Part shown: in pieces, positions 56,290 to 64,000 of the stretch
Numbering within the stretch: position 1 is the stretch's first letter
Layout of the letters: every line of letters begins with the position of its first letter
DNA from: Rhipicephalus microplus
Taxonomy: Eukaryota > Arthropoda > Arachnida > Ixodida > Ixodidae
Length of the DNA stretch: 64,000 nt
Assembly (NCBI RefSeq): GCF_043290135.1
Contig: NC_134701.1
Span: 101,592,702 to 101,656,701, forward strand
Direction: 5' to 3'
Notes under the pieces: model-generated
The model's input: the letters and a program-made list of their open reading frames with translations, nothing else
Told to the model about the DNA's origin: nothing
Databases searched by the model: none
Made by a program: the position numbers and the translations under genes

Positions 56290-57540
56290 GCTGACTCAAC
56301 GTCGGCGAACATATTTCAACCATTCATTGCTGCAGATTTGACATCTTCGCAGCGTTCACAACTCCTCGCCATTCTTGAGTGCTATCGCCATTCTTTCGAC
56401 GTTGAACTAACATCTCTCGGTCGTGCCTTAGCAGCAGAACACCACCTCGACACTGGGTCCCACTCACCGCTGCGACAACGACCATATCGCGTGTCCGCTA
56501 CAGAACGCCGCGTCATTGCTGACCAAGTAGACAACATGCTTTGCAGGGGCGTGATTCGAGCTTCATAGAACCCATGGGCGTATCCGGTGGTCCTCGTCAA
56601 AAAGAAAGACGGTTGAATTCGTTTCTGTGTCGATTTCCGGCGATTGAACAAGATCACGCTGAAGGATGTCTATCCACTACCGCGCATTGACGATGCTTTG
56701 GACAGTTTACAGTGTGCCGAGTTCTTTTTCTCGTTAGACTTGCGGTCAGGCCACTGGAAGGGGCCTATGGCGGAGGCCGATCGCCCCAAACCACTTTTGT
56801 CACGCCAGACGGCTTATATGAATTTGCCGTCAAGCCCCTCGGACTTTGCAATGCACCTGCAACGTTCGAACGAACGATGGACAACATCCTGCGTGGACTA
56901 AAATGGAAAATATGCTTGTGTTACTTCGATAATATCTTGGTCTTCGCCTCTAACTTTGACACACACTTACGTCGCCTTCAGCACGTCCTTACTTGCATGA
57001 CTAACGCCGGTTTGCAATTAAACCTCGAAAAATGTCGATTTGCCATGCGTCAACTGATCATTTTGGGCCACGTTGTTTCCAAGCAAGACATCCTCCCGGA
57101 TCCCTAGAAATTGCGAGCTGTTACGGCATTTCCTAAACCTGCTACCAGCAAAGAACTTCGAAGTTTCATAGGCTTGTGTTCGTATTTCCGGCGATTCGTA
57201 CGAAACTTCGCGTCTATTATATCACCTCTCACGTAACTTCTCAACAACTGTAAAGACCTCTTATCGTGGTCCCTTTCCTGCGACGAGGCTTTCACCACTT
57301 TGCGACAGCTTCTCACGACGCCACCCATTCTACGCCATTTCGATGCTGAAGCTCCAACTGAAATCCGCACCGACGCCAGTGGTGTAGGCCTGGGTGCTGT
57401 GCTCGCACAGCGTAAACCGGAGCATTAGGAATACGTCGTGGCATGCGCTGGTCGCACACTTACCAAGGCTAGAGCAACTACAGCGTCACAGAAAAGGAGT
57501 GCTTGGCCAATGTGTGGGCCCTTAGAAAGTTTCGCCAATA
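56290..57540 (+). pseudogene. gypsy C reverse transcriptase and RNase H, YXDD mutated
   Basis: Visible RT blocks are RQRPYRVSATERR, then a stop at 56566, YPVVLVKKKDG with another stop, IRFCVDFRRLNKIT, FFFSLDLRSGHW (motif A), TFVTPDGLYEFAVKPLGLCNAPATFE and the active-site block YFDNILVF, in which the second catalytic Asp of YLDD is Asn (about 56925). A stop at 57104 and more follow. The RNase H part has [16 protein letters not shown] near 57360, with a stop at about 57426. At least five frame breaks are visible. Confidence 0.88.
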
Positions 57541-57599
57541 TCTATATGGTCCTTAGTTTGACGTCCTGACCGACCACAACGCCCTGCTCTGGCTTTCGA

Positions 57600-58600
57600 C
57601 GTTAAAAGACCCATCTGGCCGCCTCGCTCACTGGGCGTTGAAAATTCAAGATTATGACTTACGCGTGGTTTATCGGTCTGGACGGAAGCATGCTGACGCC
57701 GACGCCCTTTCTCATTCCCCCCTGTCCTTGAATGCCACAGCTGACTCCAATTGCGATTCCACATCGTCACCGCTTGACTTTGACACCATTGATATCGAAC
57801 AACGCAATAACCCATGGACTGCGTCTCTTCTCAGTCATCTCTCCGACACTGCTGAACTCCCAAAGAAGCGAACGCTCCAGCACCAAGTTCCACACTTCTC
57901 TATACGTGACACGCTTCTCTATCGACGCAACTACACACCAGGGGGACGCAAGTGGCTGCTCGTCGTTCCACGAACGCTGAGGTCACAGATTTGTTCCTCT
58001 TTCTACGCTGATTCACAATGTGGCCACGCAATAGTCTTCAAGACCAATGAAAGACTTCGACATCGCTACTACTGGCATGGTATGTATACCTTCGTCCGCA
58101 ACTTCGCCCGTTCTTGTGTCGAATGTCAGCGCCGAAAATCTCCACCACACGCCTCCGCCGGTGAACTGCAGCCTTTACCATGCCCTTCCCGACTTTTCGA
58201 ACGGGTTGGAATAGATATTTATGGGCCACTTCCATTGACTCCGACTGGCAACAGGTGGGTAGTAGCTGCTATCGACCACCTAACGCGCTATGCTAAGACC
58301 GCTGCTCTTCAAGCGGCTACAGCACAGGATGTTGCCACTTTCCTACTGCATAATTTTGTGTTGCGTCATGGAGGACCTCAAGAACTCCTCAGTGACCGCG
58401 GCCGCGCCTTCTTGTCTGAGGTCATTGAAGAATTGCTCGCCGAGTGTGCTATTGTACATCGCACATGTACCGCTTACCACCCTCAAACCAATGGGGCTAC
58501 AGAGCGCTTTATTCGTACTCTCGGTGACATGCTATCAATGTATGTGACGCCAAATCACTGTACCTGGGACTTAGTTCTTCCATTCATTACATACGCCTAA
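57600..58600 (+). pseudogene. gypsy C integrase, mostly intact frame
   Basis: Integrase inserts the cDNA into the genome. A 320-codon frame (57638-58600) holds the RNase H tail (GRLAHWALKIQDYDL), the HHCC zinc region (HAIVFKTNERLRHRYYW, CVECQRRK) and all three catalytic blocks: VGIDIYGPLP (Asp), LLSDRGRAF (Asp) and AYHPQTNGATERF (Glu). A stop at 58598 interrupts the FITYA-YTATQATTGFSPF block. The C-terminal domain (GPYRILKQTS) continues to about 59060 with further stops. The catalytic core itself looks uncorrupted. Confidence 0.9.
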
Positions 58601-59106
58601 TATACGGCAACGCAAGCGACAACAGGCTTCTCTCCTTTTTACCTCCTCTACGGCCGTCACCCCTCCCACACCATTGACACCATTCTGCCCTATCGACCGG
58701 CCGAGTCCGAGTGCCTACCGATCTTGAACGCCGCCAGACACGCAGAAGAATATCGCCAGTTAGCTCGTCGCTTTACCTGCGATGACCAAAACAGGCAAAA
58801 AGCAATTCATGATGCCCAGACCTCAACTCCCGTTTTTCTTCCGGGTGCTCTTATGTGACTTTCAGAGCCGCATCGCACATCTGGGCTCTCTTTCAAACTT
58901 CTGCCAAAGCACGATGGGCCATATCGTATTCTCAAACAAACTTCGCTAGTAAAGTACCTCATTAAGCCTCCTACGCCACCGTCAGATATGCGACGTCACA
59001 ACCGCGAGGTTGTGCAAGTTCAGAGGCTCAAGCAGTACCACGGTTCAACGCCGCCTGCACAGGAATAAGTCGCCAGGATGGCTCCTTTTTTTCTCCGTTG
59101 GGCCAT

Positions 59107-59249
59107 TGTAAAGAAGAGGAAGTACTTCGGCGCAGAGGCAGCAGCAACGAGCGTGCAGCAGCGGCTCGAGCTCGGAAGTTGCGGCTGGTGCATCATCTTC
59201 CAAGCCTTCCAAGCATCATCCTTTCTGCTCAATAAATATCCTTTAAATA
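59107..59249 (+). repeat. 3' LTR of gypsy C
   Basis: The same ordered sequence as 54152-54291, with about a dozen substitutions and one or two small indels, and an AATAAA at about 59231. The flank continues as TATATAATTAGG. Confidence 0.9.
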
Positions 59250-60790
59250 TATATAATTAGGTGTCCTATGTAATGCCGATCGAGACGGTCATCGCCTAGC
59301 TTTAATTTTATTACAAAATCTATTCGTAGCGAATGATTTATAAAGTGATTGCAGTTCAACTTCGCAGTTGCCATGGATGAAATCACGAACGGTTTGCGTT
59401 TTGAGTACGTCAATGTACTATAATTATTGGGATATACAGGGCTTCGTACTGAAGCATTTTCTTCTGAAAATTTTGGTTTAACCAACGCCTGAAGGTTGCG
59501 CTTATGACCATAGGCAGCGGAAACCTAGCCATCGCTTATCAGTCGTGCCTCAAATGTTTCCCGCAACACCGCAGCAGCAAACCATAGTTCGCACCACGTA
59601 TACGTCTCGCGAGTAATTGAACAGGAGGCAGTACGTTTTTTTCGCTAAATACCCTGCTTGTAGTCAATAGCATCAAAGCTAGCTTATTGAATTTGACTTG
59701 TTTTTTTTGCGAACCAAGAGGGTGAAAAGGAGCTATTGATTGAATGGTAAAAACAACTCGCTAGCGGTAGCGCATAGAGCAGACGACGCTGCGTCGAGCA
59801 AACGATATCTGCTCGACGCTCTCGCCGTCTCCACATGAATGCGCTGACGGCGGCACTAAGTATTACGGCAAGGCGACGTAAAGCGCCGCGCGATTTAAAG
59901 GGTCCCGTTACTTCATGAAGGTGACTGCAGCATTACCGCAAATTTTTCGCGCTTTTTGCTTCAGCCACTCCACCCCAATTTTGTGAATTCACTCTCCGTG
60001 CTCTCATATTGAGACTATAAACATGGCGCCGACGACGTCATTGCTTTCCATCACATAAAAAAGTAGATACCTCAGCGTCTACTTTTTCTAGCTTGGTATT
60101 TTCTTATTTTTTGTTACTTTAGTTGAAACTAGTAATACAAAAATTGTAAGAAGCATAATGGCGTAACCAATTACAGCAATCACAAAACTTTGTTCTAAAC
60201 ATACAGTTTAGGAACTTTGCAATTCGTAGTGCCATCGGTGAGCAAAAAAAGCTATAAACAATTTTGGTGTTTCATTACTTCGCATTTTCTGTCAATTGTT
60301 TGACATTAAAGAGACGCTAGCATCGTCAGAAGCCTTTATGAGTTTTGCTGAGTTTTTTTTTTACTTGTGTGATTGAAGAACTTTGCTTTAATGGCTCCTG
60401 TGATGTAGTTTTCTGTTTGCGCACGCGTTCTAGAGAAAAAAAGCGTGAAAACGCGCGTTTTCGGCTCTTTACCCTTGCCATTTTATTGTGAAGTCACATG
60501 CGGTGTGGTTGTGTGAAGTCTGCAAGTACAACGTCCTGTTGGATACACACCTGTGTGGCTGACTTCGCCTTGCAAAAAAATAAAGGTACGTTCAAACGCG
60601 CATAGTGTTCAGAACATTTATGGGAAAGCGCTTTCAGGTTTGGTGTGTATCGATAAGTGCCTGCATGCATATGCAAGCATTCGCATTCACACCCGTGGTG
60701 ATGGCTGTTACTGTTTGACACACGGACAGCTTGCAGAAATTTCGCAAGAGATTTGCTGAAGAGAAAGCAGCGCGAGAGACTTGAAAAACT
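59250..60790. other. no recognised gene
   Basis: AT-rich with one GC-richer patch at 59760-59900. The 142-codon minus frame at 60494-60922 overlaps the transposase remnant and has no motif. No RNA gene or repeat recognised. Confidence 0.45.
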
Positions 60791-62761
60791 GTGAACCTTT
60801 GTGATTCTCTGTGCACAGAGCAGGACTGTTCTCCTACCAATTCGTCTTTTGAATCGGAGACCTTGGACAGCCAGTCTGAAACCGTACCTCGTGTGCACGT
60901 GAGCGAAGTGTTTCACAGCCAAACTCGCGACTCTTCAGAATCAGGCACACTTTCGGAAGACTCGATATTTCACGATATTTCTGTACAGAGACTGTACAAA
61001 GTCTCGGTACAGGTGGCTTTTCGCTTCGTAAGTCCAGTCCCGATTTGCCTGGGGTTTCATTGCGGTTTAGTGTGGCAACTGCAGAAAAAAGTTTTCGAGC
61101 TGGCTGGCGTCAATGGGCTGTTGAACACAATATAAAACAAACGCCCTTATTGGGCTGTTGAAGCTACTTAAATCCCAAGCAGATGTTTCTCAGCTAGATC
61201 TTTCCGGCGACGCGCGTTCCCTTTTGGGAACACCGTTTACGGAAGGTAAATGTCCGGTAACCGCACTTCAGCCAGGCGAATATTGTCATTTTGGTCTTGT
61301 TTCAAGATTGCAGCATTCGCTCAGAGCCATAAAGCAACTCCCAGGTGTTGTTTCACCTATAGTTAATTAGGATGATGTAGCGCTTGCAAAAAGCTCCAAA
61401 ATGCAGCTGTGGACGATTCTGTGCGAGGTGATCAACTGTAACGGTGACTTCTCACCGTTTGTAACCGGGGCTTATGCGGGGCCTTCGAAGCCACTCTCAT
61501 TAAATGACTTTCTCAGACCTTTCGTGGACGAAATGCAGCATTTGTTGCCATATGGGCTTCTTGTGAATGATCAAAAGATAAAAGTTATACTGAAGGCCTT
61601 CGGGTGCGATGCTTCAGCACGTTCTTTTATAATCATGTCGAAAGGACACAGCGGCTACAGTGGGTGCCCAAAGTGCACTGTGAAAGGTGAATACATTAAT
61701 GGCAAGGTTGTAATTCTTGATTCCAATAGCCCTCTGCGCCTGAATGAAAGCTTTAGGGAGCAGCACGATCCAGAACATCATCGTGGAGCGTCTTTTCTTC
61801 TTGATCTGCCCATCGATACAGTCCGTGACGTTCCTCTGGATTACACGCACGTAGTTCTGCTAGGTGTTGTCGAAAAGCTTCTCATGTTATGGGTATCAGG
61901 ACTTTTGAACATGAGACTTGGTTCACAGTCTCGTCTGAAGCTCACTTAAGTAAGCAAAACCTTGTGTCCACATATTCCGAGCGAACTTCAACGGAAACCA
62001 CGAGGACTTCATGACTTAGATCATTGGAAGGCAATAGAATTCCACCTTTTTTTTGTTCTACACTTGGCCAGTTCTGCTCAAACGCATTCTTCCAGAGAAG
62101 CTCTATAAAAGTTTTTGTACCTTTAAGTTGCACTTTCTGTTCTAACCAACAACCAGTTGTGTTGTCGCTATGCAGACTATGCTAAAGATCTTCTCAAGCA
62201 CTTTGTTAGTGCTTTTGCTCATGACTCTGGAATAGGTCATGTGTCTTTCAATGTGGACTGCCGGTTGCACCTTTCTGATTATGTAAAATTTTGCGGTGCA
62301 TTGGATTGCTTCAGCGCTTTGATTTTCGAAAACAACATGAAAAAAAAGATGCTTCGCAGGCATGGGAAACCCTTGCAGCAATTGGGGAAGTGGCTGGCTA
62401 AGGAGCGGTCAAGCCCTGCCGAAAAGCTTTATGAGGAAAAGGGTGCTTTCACACCAAGCTGCCCTCACGATAATAGCCCACTGCCTTCGACCTGCTGTTT
62501 GCCATGTTTTCGAACAGTGAAATGTTCAACCTTCATGATAAGCTCGGACGAGACAAGTGCTGCATGCTGAATGGAGTTGATATTATCATAAGAAATATCG
62601 CCACCTTGAAGTCTACTCAGGAACTCCGTGTGGTCGGGCAAGATTTCCTGGTAAAGGAAGATCTTTACACAGTGCCTCTTCGGTCTTCAAGACTGGGCAT
62701 ATACAGTGTTCAGATCTTTCAGAACTCAAAGTGTGGCGTCTCCATAATGTCCGAAACATAG
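60791..62761 (+). pseudogene. TNP2/CACTA-like transposase pseudogene
   Basis: A long coding remnant resembles the large transposase-like proteins of CACTA/EnSpm-type elements in animals (recalled pattern, not a search). The N-terminal part (60791-61135) is Ser/Glu-rich. One frame then runs from about 61119 to 62568: a GTPFTEGKCPV, LQPGEYCHFGL region; a KSSKMQLW block; SKGHSGYSGCPKCTVKGEY (CxxC finger-like); FREQHDPEHHRGASFL; and the strong LDYTHVVLLGVVEKLLMLWV block. Later blocks are GLHDLDHWKAIEF and HFVSAFAHDSG. In-frame stops lie at 61368, 61947, about 62106 and 62121. Shifts occur near 61120 and 62500, and the end runs to 62761 in another frame. No terminal inverted repeat was identified. 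Confidence 0.72.
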
Positions 62762-62841
62762 TCTGCCTTCCATGGAGGAACTAGTTTGGGGTCATTCTAG
62801 AGTTACATTTAATGTAACCTATGTTTTTTGAGGTTTGAATA

Positions 62842-63141
62842 GTATCCGAAGTTTTACATCCCTAAACCACAATATTTCAAAGTATAGGGCTCAAAAAATT
62901 TTGATTATCTGGTGTTCCTTAATATGCACTGACATCGCGCAAGTACATGGGCCGTTGTGCTTTTGCATTTGTTTGTTTCGTGTTCTGTCATTCGTCTCGG
63001 TTGCTCTTTGCAGTGCATTGGTTCAGTTCACAGCTCCTCTACCATTTCACCTTCATCGAAAGGTGATCACCTTGGCAAGAATTGAACTTGCATCTTTTGG
63101 TTCATCAGCCTAGCACCTTAGTCACTTATCCACCGCGGCAG
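62842..63141 (-). mobile_element. Ruka-like SINE, minus orientation, with extra internal sequence
   Basis: On the minus strand it starts CCGCGGTGGATAAGTGACTAAG (A box), with B box CAAGTTCAATTCTTG, then GATGAAGGTGAAATGGTAGAGG. After about 75 unrelated bases come CCCATGTACTTGCGCGATGTCAGTGC, GAGCCCTATACTTTG and GTGGTTTAGGGATGTAAAAC. The flanking blocks match the family order, so the middle segment is an insertion or a subfamily variant. It lies directly after the transposase remnant. Confidence 0.75.
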
Positions 63142-64000
63142 ATAGAAGTTTAATTATCTTTGGGAATTTAGCCAACTTTATTGTATTCTACAAGCTTTGT
63201 CCTATTGTTCTACTATTAGCCCTGTGTTGTACTGCAACATGCTAAGCTGTGCTTTGGTGAGCATGATCCTTTTCATATTGACATGAGCTATATGCGCTTT
63301 CATTTTAGCTGTTAATATTTGGCACATTACTTTTCGCTGCTACAGAGCCTTCAAACAAGTGCATTGTAAGCACTTGTGAAGGTATGAAAATTATTTCAAT
63401 TTCGTGACAAAGCTCTAGGTAGTTTAGCCTACAAAGAGCGATACAGTTGCACTATAAAACATTCTCACCTGCCAGATATGGCCAGTCATATTTCATAGTC
63501 TCAGTTGACACAAAAAACGTGGCATATAATAGAGGTAAAAGATGCAGAGGATTGCTCCTAGTATGATTATTTTTTTTTGCAATGCCTGAACATGATATAG
63601 CTCTGTAATTCATCCACTATCTCTTTAGTTACCTAAAGTTACCTTACTAGTTATTTAAACTGGCTACTTAAACGAAACCTGAGATAACTGGACATCATCT
63701 GTACTATAAATATATGCACTGCTCTGAATTTATTGCAAGTTATGAGGAATTTATTTCACTGTAGAAATCATTACATGCTCGTGTTTGTTGTGACCATTTC
63801 AGACAGGCAACTTTTTAGCTCAGTCAAATTAATTTATTTTACAGCTTCCCTAGTACAAAATGGTGGGTGTTTTCCCACAATATCAGGATGGTACTATTAG
63901 AATCTTTAATTGATTACTGTCTTTGACTTTACTAAAGCATATCTTCACAATCTTCAGATGAACTACGCCCTCGTAGAATTTACTCAAACCAAGACTGTAG
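63142..64000. other. no recognised gene
   Basis: AT-rich with no ORF of note and no repeat recognised up to the window end. Confidence 0.5.

Larger units (their letters stand above)
54152..59249 (+). mobile_element. Ty3/gypsy retrotransposon copy C, both LTRs present
   Basis: A full-length but decayed element of about 5.1 kb: 5' LTR (54152-54291), gag with a zinc knuckle, protease, RT, RNase H, integrase, and 3' LTR (59107-59249). The LTRs are unusually short (about 140 bp) and differ at roughly a tenth of positions by eye, so the copy is old. It is inserted at a TA-rich target. The integrase frame is well preserved (320 codons), whereas gag, protease, RT and RNase H carry stops, shifts and an active-site change. 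Confidence 0.93.

Overview
The window looks like transposon-rich, gene-poor nuclear DNA from a hard tick (Ixodidae, probably a metastriate such as Rhipicephalus or a relative). The main evidence is several copies of the tRNA-derived tick SINE of the Ruka type. Their A/B-box heads and tail wording match that family as I remember it, and two copies have clear target-site duplications. Gypsy LTRs, RNase H-bearing LINEs and TATC-associated dispersed repeats of the style common in tick assemblies agree with this. I see no complete host gene, rRNA, functional tRNA or CRISPR array, and no sign of bacterial sequence. The species call is inference.

Layout. 1-5.3 kb: a small DNA element, a GA-rich island with TATA-like boxes, a composite repeat (conserved head, TATC tract, 147-bp tandem monomers) carrying a nested 390-bp MITE-like insertion, a second copy of the small element, and a SINE with AAC/AAT tail. 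5.3-7 kb: a minus-strand LINE split by a Ruka SINE. 7.7-9.3 kb: a 286-bp tandem array interrupted by a probable solo LTR. 11.2-11.8 kb: a LINE 3' end. 12.2-15.7 kb: a decayed I-group LINE with reverse transcriptase and RNase H. 15.9-20 kb: two unidentified coding-like stretches, one cut by a SINE, and a 13-bp minisatellite. 22.2-25.2 kb: Ty3/gypsy copy A. 26.4-27.7 kb: degenerate tetranucleotide DNA and a LINE tail. 31.7 kb: an inverted duplication. 32.1-35.3 kb: a minus-strand I-group LINE flanked by two copies of the TATC composite repeat. 37.1 kb: an endonuclease fragment. 39 kb: a fold-back element. 40.9-42.7 kb: a GC-rich block with the longest unidentified ORF. 43.2 kb: another SINE type. 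45.2-50.9 kb: three plus-strand copies of one LINE family, all ending in the same 3' region. 51.1-54 kb: gypsy copy B. 54.15-59.25 kb: gypsy copy C with both short LTRs. 60.8-62.8 kb: a CACTA/TNP2-like transposase pseudogene, followed by a SINE.

Nothing here works as an operon or pathway. The region records serial insertion and decay: SINEs inside LINEs, a MITE inside a satellite, an LTR inside a tandem array. Every recognisable retroelement or transposase frame is broken by stops, frameshifts, deletions or loss of catalytic residues. I found no convincing new biological system. The best leads are the unidentified 40.9-42.7 kb block, the SINE-split ORF at 19.2-19.75 kb, the MITE in the 147-bp satellite, the conserved hairpin of the TATC composite repeat, and several local inverted or tandem duplications that look like replication errors.
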